Assembly: GCF_900112395.1 (NCBI RefSeq) | Contig: NZ_FOLN01000012.1 | Span: forward strand, 62,001 to 126,000 | DNA: 64,000 nucleotides | Origin: Algibacter lectus | GTDB taxonomy: Bacteria; Bacteroidota; Bacteroidia; Flavobacteriales; Flavobacteriaceae | Reading direction: 5' to 3' | Part shown: positions 16,915 to 25,856 of the stretch, one piece after another | Position numbering within the stretch: position 1 is the first letter of the stretch | Layout: every line of letters starts with the position of its first letter | Program-made: the position numbers and the translations under genes | The notes under the pieces: model-generated | Database searches by the model: none | What the model was told of the DNA's origin: nothing | Seen by the model: the letters and a program-made list of their open reading frames with translations, nothing else

Positions 16915-18104
16915 TAATCTTTATAAACTTCTAAAGCTTGTTTTAAAATATTTACAGCTTTTATTAAGCTTTCCTTTTTAAGTACGTAAGCAATACGGAT
17001 TTGGTTTGAGCCTACACCTGGAGTTGAATAAAAACCTGCGGCAGGAGCTACCATAACTGTTTCTCCATCGACGTCGAAAGATTCTAATAACCATTTAGCG
17101 AAATGATCGGAATCTTTTATTGGCAATTCCACAATACAATAAAAAGCACCTTTTGGTTTAGCAACCTTAAGGCCTTCAATTTTTTGTAATTCGCTAATTA
17201 GCGTGTTTCTTCTTTCAACATATTCTTCAATAACATCATCAAAATAACTTTGTGGTGTTTCTAAGGCCGCTTCACTTGCTATTTGTGCATAAGTTGGTGG
17301 ACTTAACCTAGCCTGAGCAAATTTAAGAACGGTTTCCATCACTGCTTTGTTTTTAGAAACTAAACAGCCTACACGTGCGCCGCACATGCTGTATCTTTTA
17401 GAAACAGAGTCTATTATGATAGCATGCTCATCGACTCCTTTTTCTTGTAAAATAGAGTAGTGTTTATGGCCATCGTAAACAAATTCTCGGTAAACCTCGT
17501 CGGCTACTAAATATAAGTCGTGTTCAATAGCAATGCTTGCAAGTTTGTTTATTTCTGCTTTAGAATAAAGGTAACCGGTTGGGTTTCCTGGGTTGCAAAT
17601 TAAAATAGCTTTTGTTTTTGGCGTAATTAATTTTTCGAAAGCAGAAAGAGTTGGTAATGCAAAATTATCATCAATATTACATACTGCTGGCACCACTTTA
17701 ATGCCTGTAGCAATAGAAAATGCAATATAGTTAGCATAAAATGGCTCCGAGATAATAACTTCGTCGCCCGGATCCATAACACTACTAAATAAAAACTGTA
17801 AAGCCTCACTTGCTCCCGTGGTTACTACAATATCGTCTAATGTAACATCAATTTCATGTTTAGCGTAGTAATTAGCTAGTTTTTCTCTATATGTATCAGA
17901 ACCTTGCGATCTGGAATATTCAAGAATTTCTATAGTATTGTTTTTAACAGCGTCTAGAGCGACTTGGGGAGTTTTAATATCTGGTTGTCCAATGTTTAAA
18001 TGGTAGATAGTTTTCCCTTGTTTAATAGCATCTTCTGCATAAGGAACTAACTTACGAATTGGAGACTCAGGCATTAATAGCCCTTTTTTAGATATTGTTG
18101 GCAT
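16914..18104 (-). CDS. PLP-dependent aminotransferase, class I/II
   Basis: This 396-residue fold-type I aminotransferase has NIGQPDIKTP near the N-terminus, TTGASEALQF for phosphate binding, NPGNPTGYLYS, VADEVYREFVYDG, and the Schiff-base Lys in SVSKRYSMCGARVG. The C-terminal Arg that binds the substrate carboxylate is in NQIRIAYVL. It belongs to the aspartate or aromatic aminotransferase subgroup, but exact substrates cannot be read off. It is directly upstream of murB with overlapping stop and start. A -7 box precedes it. Confidence 0.9.
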   Translation of the reverse strand: MPTISKKGLLMPESPIRKLVPYAEDAIKQGKTIYHLNIGQPDIKTPQVALDAVKNNTIEILEYSRSQGSDTYREKLANYYAKHEIDVTLDDIVVTTGASEALQFLFSSVMDPGDEVIISEPFYANYIAFSIATGIKVVPAVCNIDDNFALPTLSAFEKLITPKTKAILICNPGNPTGYLYSKAEINKLASIAIEHDLYLVADEVYREFVYDGHKHYSILQEKGVDEHAIIIDSVSKRYSMCGARVGCLVSKNKAVMETVLKFAQARLSPPTYAQIASEAALETPQSYFDDVIEEYVERRNTLISELQKIEGLKVAKPKGAFYCIVELPIKDSDHFAKWLLESFDVDGETVMVAPAAGFYSTPGVGSNQIRIAYVLKKESLIKAVNILKQALEVYKD

Positions 18105-18132
18105 TATATATATGTGTTTACTTGCAAAGTTG

Positions 18133-18140
18133 CAAAAATA
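18133..18140 (-). promoter_or_regulatory. -7 promoter box of the aminotransferase-murB unit
   Basis: TATTTTTG on the minus strand, 29-36 bp before the aminotransferase ATG. Confidence 0.5.
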
Positions 18141-18224
18141 ATCCTAGATATTTTTTAAAACAAGGCTTTAATACTGTAGTTATGATAATGTTTACTAAAT
18201 TGTTAGAGATTAGTTTTATTCTAT

Positions 18225-19565
18225 ATGAAAAGGGCATTTTATGTTATTATTTTATATGTTTTGAGTAGCAGTTTTTGCTATTCACAGGACTATTTTATAG
18301 TAAATAGTAAGAAAGGTGTCGATAAAGTGAAATTTAAGCTCGTTAATAACTTAATAATCATACCTGTTGAAATTAACGGCGTTTCCTTGTCTTTTTTGCT
18401 TGATACAGGTGTAAGTAAGCCTATAGTTTTTAATTTTTTGAACATCTCCGATTCCTTAAAAATTAAAAATGCCCAAAAAATAATGTTAAGAGGTTTAGGG
18501 GAAGGCGATGCTATTGAAGCTTTACGGTCCAAGAATAATATTTTTAGAATTGGAGAAGCCATTAATATCAATCAAGATTTATATGCTATTCTCGATTCTA
18601 GTTTAAATTTTAGTCATAAACTCGGACTGCCTATACATGGTATTATTGGCTACGATTTGTTTAAAGATTTGGTTGTTGAAATCAATTATACCAAGCGCTT
18701 TTTAAAACTTACTAATCAAGAAGATTACCGTCGTAAATCGTGTAAAGGTTGTGAGGAGTTAAATTTAGAATTTTATAAAAATAAACCTTATGTAAATGGT
18801 GTGGTTGATATTGATAGTAGGAATATTCCTGTAAAAATGCTCATAGATTCTGGAGGTAGCGATGCACTTTGGTTGTTTGAAAATGAAGCCATTGGTATTA
18901 ACTCCAATGCTAAATTTTTTCAAGATTTTTTAGGGCATGGATTAAGCGGAAGTGTTTATGGTAAACGCTCTAAGATTAAGGCCTTTCATTTAAATAAATT
19001 TACAATTAAAAACCCTAATGTAGCATTTCCGGATACCACATCAATAGGACATGCATTAGATCATAAAGAGCGACATGGTAGTGTTTCTGGTAATATTTTA
19101 AAGCGTTTTAATATTGTTTTTAATTATAGAAAAGGAAAAGTAAGGCTTAAAAAAAACAGGTTTTTTAAAGAGTCTTTTCGGTATAATAAAAGTGGGATAG
19201 AATTAGCACATAATGGCGTGCGCTTGGTAAAGGATGATACAGGGTTTGTTTCACCAAAAACCAAGAATAAAAGTAGTATGGTTGAAGATAATACCCAAAT
19301 TGTATACAGCCCCAATTATAAACTCCGCTTAAAACCAGCTTATGTTATTTTGGAGTTACGAATAGATTCACCTGCTTATAGAGCAGGATTAAAAATAGGA
19401 GATACCGTTTTAAGTGTAAATAATAAACCGGCGCATCAGTTTGCACTTTTACAAGATTTAATGGAGCTTTTTTATGGCAATCATAATAAGAGCATAAAGT
19501 TAAAAGTTGAAAGGGGAGGAGAAGTATTAACTTATAGTTTTAAACTGGTAGATATGTTAAAATAA
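18225..19565 (+). CDS. exported retropepsin-like aspartyl protease with PDZ domain
   Basis: The 446-residue protein has a signal peptide (about 1-20, ending FCYSQ). It carries two aspartyl-protease lobes: the first with FLLDTGVS, the second with MLIDSGGSDALW. A PDZ domain (about 365-440) contains IDSPAYRAGLKIGD. Having both Asp motifs in one chain means it could form a complete active site without dimerising, unlike viral retropepsins. Proteins of this architecture are widespread in Bacteroidota; substrates are unknown. It stands alone, with a terminator directly after the stop codon. Confidence 0.88.
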   Translation: MKRAFYVIILYVLSSSFCYSQDYFIVNSKKGVDKVKFKLVNNLIIIPVEINGVSLSFLLDTGVSKPIVFNFLNISDSLKIKNAQKIMLRGLGEGDAIEALRSKNNIFRIGEAININQDLYAILDSSLNFSHKLGLPIHGIIGYDLFKDLVVEINYTKRFLKLTNQEDYRRKSCKGCEELNLEFYKNKPYVNGVVDIDSRNIPVKMLIDSGGSDALWLFENEAIGINSNAKFFQDFLGHGLSGSVYGKRSKIKAFHLNKFTIKNPNVAFPDTTSIGHALDHKERHGSVSGNILKRFNIVFNYRKGKVRLKKNRFFKESFRYNKSGIELAHNGVRLVKDDTGFVSPKTKNKSSMVEDNTQIVYSPNYKLRLKPAYVILELRIDSPAYRAGLKIGDTVLSVNNKPAHQFALLQDLMELFYGNHNKSIKLKVERGGEVLTYSFKLVDMLK

Positions 19566-19600
19566 AAAAGGCTTAAAATCTTGAGATTTTAAGCCTTTTT
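19564..19600. terminator. bidirectional terminator after the protease gene
   Basis: A perfect 15-bp stem, AAAAGGCTTAAAATC paired with its complement before a run of T. It lies between this gene and the convergent DUF1573 gene and starts at the protease stop codon. Confidence 0.85.
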
Positions 19601-19621
19601 CTAAATTATTGTAGATAACGT

Positions 19622-20038
19622 CTATTGTTCAACAATATTTTTATCTTTTTTCTGTAAAACACCATCTGTAACTTCGTTTACAACTAAGCCTTTAATTTTT
19701 AAAGCTACTGTTGGAGTTTCAGCATTAGATATTACAGTAATTGTTTTTCTAATTGGGTTAACACGGTTCGTGTCATATTTCACCTCAATAACACCTGTTT
19801 TTCCTGGCATAATTGGAGCATCTGGTTTTTTAGGAATAGTACAACCACAACTAGATGATACTTTAGATACAATTAATGGTTCGTTTCCTGTGTTGGTAAA
19901 CTCAAATTCACGAACACCGTTCGATCCTTTTTCGATAGTACCATAATCGATTGTATCGGTTTTAAACTCTATTTTAGCCTGTGCATTTACCGAGAAACTT
20001 ACTAGTCCGATAAATAAAATTGTAATAATTTGTTTCAT
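19622..20038 (-). CDS. DUF1573 domain-containing exported protein
   Basis: A 138-residue secreted protein with a signal peptide (about 1-20, ending SVNAQA). One DUF1573 domain follows, an immunoglobulin-like fold of the ASH/MSP type: IDYGTIEKGSNGVREFEFTN, VSSSCGCTIP, and PGKTGVIEVKYDTN. The CGC motif is characteristic. Its function is unknown, and proteins like it are abundant in Bacteroidota envelopes. It is a single-gene unit facing the protease gene. Confidence 0.88.
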   Translation of the reverse strand: MKQIITILFIGLVSFSVNAQAKIEFKTDTIDYGTIEKGSNGVREFEFTNTGNEPLIVSKVSSSCGCTIPKKPDAPIMPGKTGVIEVKYDTNRVNPIRKTITVISNAETPTVALKIKGLVVNEVTDGVLQKKDKNIVEQ

Positions 20039-20343
20039 GATTTTGTTATTTAATATTCTATAGGTTACAATTGTTATCCTAAATTGTAGGAAAATTTATT
20101 GTTAATAATTTTAAAATCAAGTCAAACATACTCACTTTTTCCATCATCTGCAAAAATAATGGATGTATTACATGTTTATTAACATATTTAACTTGTTTCG
20201 AAGTACAGATACCTTTTTATCGAATTCATTTAAAAATGAAAAAGCGTATTGGTTTTAAATGTTTTTCAATACCGCTTATTGCTTTCACAGAAAAAGAAAT
20301 ATAAGTACTTTTGCAATATAATATTCAAAAACTATTCCAAAGT
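20039..20343 (+). promoter_or_regulatory. regulatory gap before valS with -7 box at 20306-20313
   Basis: This 305-bp gap has no convincing gene. The box TACTTTTG (20306-20313) matches TAnnTTTG and lies 31-38 bp before the valS ATG. Upstream, AAGCGTATTG and CAATACCGCTT (about 20243-20278) can pair as an imperfect hairpin with one bulge. I do not see a T-box; T-box control is not expected in this phylum. Confidence 0.5.
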
Positions 20344-22980
20344 ATGCAAATTCCATCAAAATATGATGCAAGTCAGGTAGAAAGTAAGTGGTACGACTAC
20401 TGGATGAAAAATAATTATTTTCATTCTACACCAGATCACAGAGAACCTTACACCATTGTAATTCCGCCACCAAACGTTACTGGCGTTTTGCACATGGGGC
20501 ATATGCTAAACAATACTATTCAAGATGTATTAATACGTCGTGCTCGTTTATTGGGTAAAAATGCGTGTTGGGTTCCCGGAACCGACCATGCATCTATTGC
20601 TACAGAAGCAAAAGTAGTTGCTAAATTAAAGGAACAAGGGATTGATAAAAACGATTTAACACGCGAAGAGTTTTTAGAACATGCTTGGGAATGGACGCAC
20701 GAATACGGTGGAGTAATTCTTGAGCAATTAAAAAAACTGGGTTGTTCTTGCGATTGGGATAGAACAAAATTTACTATGGACGACGATATGTCGGAAGCCG
20801 TAATAAAAGTTTTTATTGATTTACATGAAAAAGGACTTATCTATCGTGGTTACCGTATGGTGAATTGGGATCCTGAGGCTAAAACAACGTTGTCTGATGA
20901 AGAGGTTATTCATGAAGAGCGTCAAGGAAATTTATACTATATTAATTATAAAATTGAAGGTAGTGAAGATGTTTTAACCATTGCAACTACAAGACCGGAA
21001 ACTATTTTCGGAGATTCAGCAATTTGTATTAATCCTAACGATGAGCGTTTTACTCACTTACGTGGAAAAAAAGCAATCGTTCCAATTTGCGGAAGAGTCA
21101 TTCCTATTATTGAAGATGAGTATGTAGATCTAGAATTTGGTACAGGTTGTTTAAAAGTAACGCCTGCACACGATGAAAATGATAAGGTTTTAGGAGATAA
21201 GCATAATTTAGAAGTTATTGATATCTTTAATGAAGATGCTTCTTTAAATAGTTTTGGTTTACAATTTGAAGGTCAAGATCGTTTTGTAGCAAGAAAATCG
21301 GTTTCAAAAGAACTGGAAGCTTTAGGTGTTTTAGTAAAAACAGAAACGCACATTAATAAAGTTGGAACTTCTGAAAGAACAAAAGCCGTAATAGAACCAC
21401 GTTTAAGCGATCAATGGTTTCTTAAAATGGAAGAGTTGGTAAAACCTGCGATTGAAGCTGTTTTAGGTGAAAATGCTGAGGTTAAACTATTTCCAAAGAA
21501 ATTTGAAAATACATACCGTCACTGGATGGAAAATATTCGCGATTGGAATATTTCTCGTCAGTTGCTTTGGGGACAACAAATTCCAGCCTATTTCTATGGT
21601 GATGGAAAAGAAGATTTTGTAGTTGCAGCAAATATAGAATCTGCACTAGAAAAAGCTCAAAAAGTAACAGGTAATGCTACTTTAACAACAGCAGATTTAC
21701 GTCAAGATACTGATGCATTAGATACTTGGTTTTCATCTTGGTTATGGCCAATGTCCGTTTTCGATGGCATTAGAAATCCAGAAAACGAGGAAATAAAATA
21801 TTATTACCCAACCAACGATTTGGTTACGGGGCCAGATATTTTATTCTTTTGGGTAGCTAGAATGATAATTGCTGGTTACGAGTATAAAGATGAAAGGCCA
21901 TTTAATAACGTATACTTAACCGGCTTAGTTCGCGATAAGCAACGCCGAAAAATGAGTAAAAGTTTAGGGAACTCTCCTGATGCTTTAAAACTTATTGAAC
22001 AATACAGTGCCGATGGAGTTCGTGTTGGACTTTTATTGAGTTCAGCAGCCGGAAACGATTTAATGTTTGATGAAACACTTTGCCAACAAGGTAAAGGTTT
22101 TGGAAATAAAATTTGGAATGCTTTTAACTTAACTAACCTTTGGGAAGTGAGTGATAGTATTGAGCAACCAAATTCTAGTAAAATTGCATTAGAATGGTAC
22201 GAAGCTAAATTTCATGCAGCTTTAGTAGAAATCGAAGATCACTTTAGTAAATACCGTTTAAGCGATGCTTTAATGGCCATTTATAAATTAATTTACGATG
22301 ATTTCTGCGGATGGTTGTTAGAGATTGTAAAACCAGCATACCAACAACCTATTGATGCGGTTACTTATAATAAAGTAATGTCTGCTTTTGAAAATAATTT
22401 AAAAATATTACACCCATTTATGCCTTTCTTAACGGAGGATATTTGGCAATATATTTCTGAAAGAGCTCCAGAAGATGCATTAATTGTTGCAAAATGGCCA
22501 GAAGCTAAACCAATTAATAATGAATTAATTGCTCAGTTTGAGTTTGCTTCAGAGGTTATTTCTGGAATTAGAACGATTAGAAAAGAAAAAAATATAGCTT
22601 TTAAAGATGCTATTGGTTTTTCTGTAATTAATAATGAAAATTCAGATACTACATTTGATGAGGTTATTGCGAAACTTGGTAATTTAGAGACTTTAGAATA
22701 CGTTAAAGAACCAGTTGAAGGCGCATTAACGTTTAGAGTGAAATCTAACGAGTATTTTATTCCAATGGATGGCGCTATTGATGTTGAAGCTGAAATCAAA
22801 AAACTTACTGAAGAGTTAAGTTATACCGAAGGTTTTCTTAAATCTGTACAGAAAAAGCTTTCTAACGAACGTTTTGTAGCCGGTGCTCCAGAACAAGTTG
22901 TTGCTTCTGAGAAGAAAAAAGAAGCTGATGCTTTAGCTAAAATTGAAACTTTAAAAGCGAGTTTAGCAAGTTTGGTTTAA
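20344..22980 (+). CDS. valS: valyl-tRNA synthetase
   Basis: ValRS charges tRNA-Val and edits mischarged threonine. The 878-residue protein has the class I signature HMGH (VLHMGHMLNNT, near residue 50) and KMSKS (RKMSKSLGNSPD). The CP1 editing domain contains TIATTRPETIFGDSA, and the C-terminal coiled coil contains IEKLKK-like heptads. The frame is open from 20311, but the -7 box at 20306-20313 puts transcription start near 20320, so I chose the ATG at 20344 (MQIPSKYD). It is a single-gene unit closed by a strong terminator. Confidence 0.97.
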   Translation: MQIPSKYDASQVESKWYDYWMKNNYFHSTPDHREPYTIVIPPPNVTGVLHMGHMLNNTIQDVLIRRARLLGKNACWVPGTDHASIATEAKVVAKLKEQGIDKNDLTREEFLEHAWEWTHEYGGVILEQLKKLGCSCDWDRTKFTMDDDMSEAVIKVFIDLHEKGLIYRGYRMVNWDPEAKTTLSDEEVIHEERQGNLYYINYKIEGSEDVLTIATTRPETIFGDSAICINPNDERFTHLRGKKAIVPICGRVIPIIEDEYVDLEFGTGCLKVTPAHDENDKVLGDKHNLEVIDIFNEDASLNSFGLQFEGQDRFVARKSVSKELEALGVLVKTETHINKVGTSERTKAVIEPRLSDQWFLKMEELVKPAIEAVLGENAEVKLFPKKFENTYRHWMENIRDWNISRQLLWGQQIPAYFYGDGKEDFVVAANIESALEKAQKVTGNATLTTADLRQDTDALDTWFSSWLWPMSVFDGIRNPENEEIKYYYPTNDLVTGPDILFFWVARMIIAGYEYKDERPFNNVYLTGLVRDKQRRKMSKSLGNSPDALKLIEQYSADGVRVGLLLSSAAGNDLMFDETLCQQGKGFGNKIWNAFNLTNLWEVSDSIEQPNSSKIALEWYEAKFHAALVEIEDHFSKYRLSDALMAIYKLIYDDFCGWLLEIVKPAYQQPIDAVTYNKVMSAFENNLKILHPFMPFLTEDIWQYISERAPEDALIVAKWPEAKPINNELIAQFEFASEVISGIRTIRKEKNIAFKDAIGFSVINNENSDTTFDEVIAKLGNLETLEYVKEPVEGALTFRVKSNEYFIPMDGAIDVEAEIKKLTEELSYTEGFLKSVQKKLSNERFVAGAPEQVVASEKKKEADALAKIETLKASLASLV

Positions 22981-23002
22981 ACGAACTAAAACTATAAATT
23001 AC

Positions 23003-23041
23003 AAAAAAGGATATTTTGATTAATTCAAAATATCCTTTTTT
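23003..23041 (+). terminator. rho-independent terminator of valS
   Basis: A perfect long stem, AAAAAGGATATTTTGA paired with TCAAAATATCCTTTTT, with a TTAA loop, 22 bp after the valS stop. Confidence 0.85.
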
Positions 23042-23299
23042 GTTTTATAAAATAATGAGTTTAAGCGTCTGTTTCGGAAGAAAACGTGATAACTTATATA
23101 AGTGTTTAGTGCTACGGCTTAAAATGTATTCAAGAAGTGTTGGTTTAAGAAGTTTTAAAAGGGGGAAAAACTCATTTTAGCTGTGTTAGCTAATGAGTTT
23201 ATTAGTGAAGCGTTCTTCAATTTATTACTAAATGAAGTTGCTTCAGTTTAAAATGTTTAATTAGGATGTATTCTTAAGGAAAACGAAGTATTAATAATA
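23042..23299. other. non-coding gap, nothing recognised
   Basis: Together with the valS terminator this makes a 319-bp space. I find no start codon leading a coding frame with homology, no tRNA and no clear hairpin in it. Short AT-rich words (TTTAAGAAG and variants) recur, but without a regular period. Confidence 0.5.
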
Positions 23300-23566
23300 C
23301 TACTCGCGATATAAAAAGTAATTATCTACAAGTTCAATATAAGTTTCCATAGCTTCACTTTCACTAATATTCTTTACTTGAAATAAAGCATTTGTTTTAA
23401 AAGCGTTGATAATAGGCTTCTTGCTTTTCGGGCGACTATAGTCGTTTGTAGCTTTTTTGTAGTAGGCGTATAGTTTTAAAAGCGTATCTGCAGGAAATGG
23501 CTCTGTATGTGCATTTACCCGGTTTACGGCATCTTCAAACTGTATTTCTAATTCTTTACTAATCAT
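23300..23566 (-). CDS. acyl-CoA-binding protein (ACBP family)
   Basis: The 88-residue protein matches the four-helix ACBP fold. It has FEDAVNRVNAHTEPFPADTL, the ligand-site segment LKLYAYYKKATNDYSRPKSK, and a final helix SEAMETYIELVDNYF. The usual KWDAW motif of eukaryotic ACBPs is replaced by KTNALFQVK, so the pocket differs. I chose the ATG at 23566, inside the end of psd (8-bp overlap); the longer frame from 23593 overlaps psd further without support. With cdsA and psd it forms a phospholipid unit, so it may buffer or deliver acyl-CoA to membrane lipid synthesis. Confidence 0.85.
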   Translation of the reverse strand: MISKELEIQFEDAVNRVNAHTEPFPADTLLKLYAYYKKATNDYSRPKSKKPIINAFKTNALFQVKNISESEAMETYIELVDNYFLYRE

Positions 23567-24215
23567 TAACTTCTGCAATAATACTTTCACCACCTCGAAC
23601 TTTTTGATTAAGTTCTACTTTGATTTTAGTGTCTAAAGGTAAGAATAAATCAACTCTTGAACCAAATTTAATAAAACCAGAGTCAGCACCTTGCGTCGCT
23701 ATATCGTCTACTTTTGCGTAGTTTACAATACGTTTTGCTAATGCTCCAGCAATTTGTCTGTATAATACTTTACCGTAAGTTTCGTTTTCAACAACGACTG
23801 TTGTACGTTCGTTTTCTTCACTAGCTTTAGGGTGCCATGCAACCAAAAATTTACCAGGATGATATTTACTAAAAATAACATTTCCAGCAATAGGGTAACG
23901 TGTAACGTGCACATTTATTGGAGACATAAATACACTAACTTGTAAACGTTTTTCTTTAAAGAATTCTTTTTCAAAAACTTCTTCAATAACTACAACTTTA
24001 CCATCAACAGGAGATACTACTGTTTTAGCGTTTGCAGCTGTTAAACGTTTTGGGTTTCTAAAAAATTGTAGAATTATGATTAGAAAAGCCAATACAGTTA
24101 GCATTAGCAAAATTCTAAGCCATGATATGTTTATAAAACTATCAATTAATAAAAACATGGCCACGACTAAAACAAGCGTGATAACTATAATTTTATTTCC
24201 TTCTTTATGAAACAT
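23559..24215 (-). CDS. psd: phosphatidylserine decarboxylase proenzyme
   Basis: Psd converts phosphatidylserine to phosphatidylethanolamine at the inner membrane. The 218-residue protein is the short type II form. Two membrane segments are near the N-terminus (about 8-45). PVDGKVVVIEEV, PINVHVTRYPIAG and the self-cleavage motif FGSRVDLFLP are present; the GS bond is where the pyruvoyl group forms. It overlaps cdsA upstream by 11 bp and the ACBP gene downstream by 8 bp, showing tight coupling. Confidence 0.95.
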   Translation of the reverse strand: MFHKEGNKIIVITLVLVVAMFLLIDSFINISWLRILLMLTVLAFLIIILQFFRNPKRLTAANAKTVVSPVDGKVVVIEEVFEKEFFKEKRLQVSVFMSPINVHVTRYPIAGNVIFSKYHPGKFLVAWHPKASEENERTTVVVENETYGKVLYRQIAGALAKRIVNYAKVDDIATQGADSGFIKFGSRVDLFLPLDTKIKVELNQKVRGGESIIAEVND

Positions 24216-25026
24216 AGTGCAAAATTCTTAAAAACAAATATATAAATGGTGCTGCAAATATAATACTATCTAATCGATCTAATAGACCTCCATGGCCAGG
24301 CATTATAGTTCCGCTGTCTTTTACTTGGGCTTGGCGCTTAAATTTAGATTCTATTAAATCGCCTAAAGTACCTGTTACGCTTACTATTATGCTTAAAATA
24401 AGCCAATATGTAGAGTTTAATGTATTTGTGCAACCAGCAATAAAAAAACTTGCTATACACGCAAAAAATAGCCCTCCTAAAAAGCCTTCTACCGTTTTTT
24501 TAGGTGAAATTTTTTCAAAAAGCTTCTGTTTTCCAAAGTTTTTGCCAACTAAATAAGCGAAGGTATCGTTTACCCAAACTAGAATTAAAGAGCCTAATAA
24601 AATATTTGGATTGTAGATTTTAAAGTAATGGGCAATTAGAAATAAGAATGAAAAACCACTTGTAATGTAAAATGTGGTAAGTAAATAACGCTTAGAACTA
24701 AAAAGCGGAATTGTTTTTCTTGAAAATAAATCTCTAATTAAAAATAGTAGAACAAAAATAGTAAGTACAATAAAGATTCTAATAAATTCATTGGCCGCTA
24801 TATGTTCAACTTTAAAATGTTTTACATAAGCTATGAAGCCGTAAATTAAAATGAATATGAAATAAGGAATCTTGCTTTTAAACTGAATCAATTTCAAGAA
24901 TTCATTCATGCTAATTAAGCCAAAAACAAATAAAAGTACCGTTATAGATTGCTCAAACCATAAGCATGTGATAAGTAATACAACGTAAAGCAGGCCTGAG
25001 AGTGATCGGGTAATGGTTTCTTTCAT
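24205..25026 (-). CDS. cdsA: phosphatidate cytidylyltransferase
   Basis: CdsA makes CDP-diacylglycerol from phosphatidate and CTP. The 273-residue protein has about eight hydrophobic helices and the family signature near the C-terminus: SKFKRQAQVKDSGTIMPGHG followed by GLLDRLDS. The two Asp in DRLDS and the upstream NDTFAYLVGK region belong to the active site. It precedes psd with an 11-bp overlap, so the two successive enzymes of phospholipid synthesis are made together. Confidence 0.95.
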   Translation of the reverse strand: MKETITRSLSGLLYVVLLITCLWFEQSITVLLFVFGLISMNEFLKLIQFKSKIPYFIFILIYGFIAYVKHFKVEHIAANEFIRIFIVLTIFVLLFLIRDLFSRKTIPLFSSKRYLLTTFYITSGFSFLFLIAHYFKIYNPNILLGSLILVWVNDTFAYLVGKNFGKQKLFEKISPKKTVEGFLGGLFFACIASFFIAGCTNTLNSTYWLILSIIVSVTGTLGDLIESKFKRQAQVKDSGTIMPGHGGLLDRLDSIIFAAPFIYLFLRILHYVS

Positions 25027-25119
25027 GTGCTTTTAATTATGGTTTTTTATAAAGACACATGTAATATACATAACAGTTCTCTTTTGTGCAATTAAGATTT
25101 TGATCATAAACAATTAAGC

Positions 25120-25728
25120 TTATAGATCTTCTAAAAGTAAAAGGTATAGGTTTTTTGCGCTGCTACCATAACTTAAAAAATCTTTATCATCTTGCGCTTT
25201 AAACTGCTTAATTGTAGTAATATTCGTTGGTATTTTTTGGCGGTTTTTAGATTTAATACCTCTTAGACCTTCGCCAATGTTTTCTACCATTTGGCTTGTT
25301 GTACCAAAAACCACAAAGTTTAAAGGTAGTTCGTTAAGTTTTTTCTCAAATATTTGGTTAGATGATATAAGTAGCGAACCATCGTTAGCAATAAGATTCT
25401 CACAAGTTGTTAAAAAATATGTGGCTTCACTTATTACTCGAGTCGATTTTAAATCGGAATTTTTAAACTTGTCTTTTAAGTTTGAATCTAAAAGCAGTAC
25501 ATTTTTTGAGTCCCAAGCATTTTCTTGTATTATGTTTTCAAGATTTTGAAAAACTTCAGATAAATTTTCACAATACAGAAATTTACCGCCATTAGCTTTA
25601 AAGTTTATAGTAAACCTTTCGTCTATTGGTAGCTTAACTTCCGGCATATATCTGCCGCGGTCTGTGGATTTTAGTTCATCGTCTGATTTGTCAGCTTTTA
25701 AACCAAAAATTTTTCTGAAAAGACTCAT
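25120..25728 (-). CDS. LUD domain protein (LutC/YkgG-like)
   Basis: The 202-residue protein belongs to the LUD (lactate utilisation) superfamily. Segments such as NLENIIQENAWDSKNVLLLD, FLTTCENLIANDGSLLISS and FVVFGTTSQMVENIGEGLRG fit a LutC-like nucleotide-binding-type fold. No lutA or lutB genes are nearby, so a role in lactate oxidation is doubtful. It sits between ftsH and cdsA, an arrangement I recall as common in Flavobacteriaceae. It has its own -7 box and lies 93 bp upstream of cdsA. The exact function is unknown. Confidence 0.75.
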   Translation of the reverse strand: MSLFRKIFGLKADKSDDELKSTDRGRYMPEVKLPIDERFTINFKANGGKFLYCENLSEVFQNLENIIQENAWDSKNVLLLDSNLKDKFKNSDLKSTRVISEATYFLTTCENLIANDGSLLISSNQIFEKKLNELPLNFVVFGTTSQMVENIGEGLRGIKSKNRQKIPTNITTIKQFKAQDDKDFLSYGSSAKNLYLLLLEDL

Positions 25729-25768
25729 TTAGCTGGGTGCAATTAACTGTTTTTTTCGAGAGATTCCT

Positions 25769-25776
25769 CAAATATA
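25769..25776 (-). promoter_or_regulatory. -7 promoter box of the LUD gene
   Basis: TATATTTG on the minus strand, about 41-48 bp before the LUD ATG, directly abutting the end of the ftsH terminator hairpin. Confidence 0.5.
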
Positions 25777-25816
25777 AAAAATCTTAAATTAACCATACGA
25801 TTAATTTAAGATTTTT
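25777..25816 (-). terminator. rho-independent terminator of ftsH
   Basis: A perfect 16-bp stem (AAAAATCTTAAATTAA with its complement) and an 8-base loop. It lies 41 bp after the ftsH stop and immediately before the promoter of the next gene. Confidence 0.75.
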
Positions 25817-25856
25817 ACAAAAAGCTTAACAAAATTTTTATTTTGTATATTTCTCG

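Noticed and set aside
20039-20343. T-box or riboswitch before valS
   Set aside because: Only an imperfect hairpin upstream of the promoter is seen; no T-box sequence, and the hairpin lies before the inferred transcription start.
23042-23299. Possible small gene or RNA after valS
   Set aside because: No frame with a start codon and family-like sequence, no tRNA or riboswitch-like fold, and no terminator of its own.
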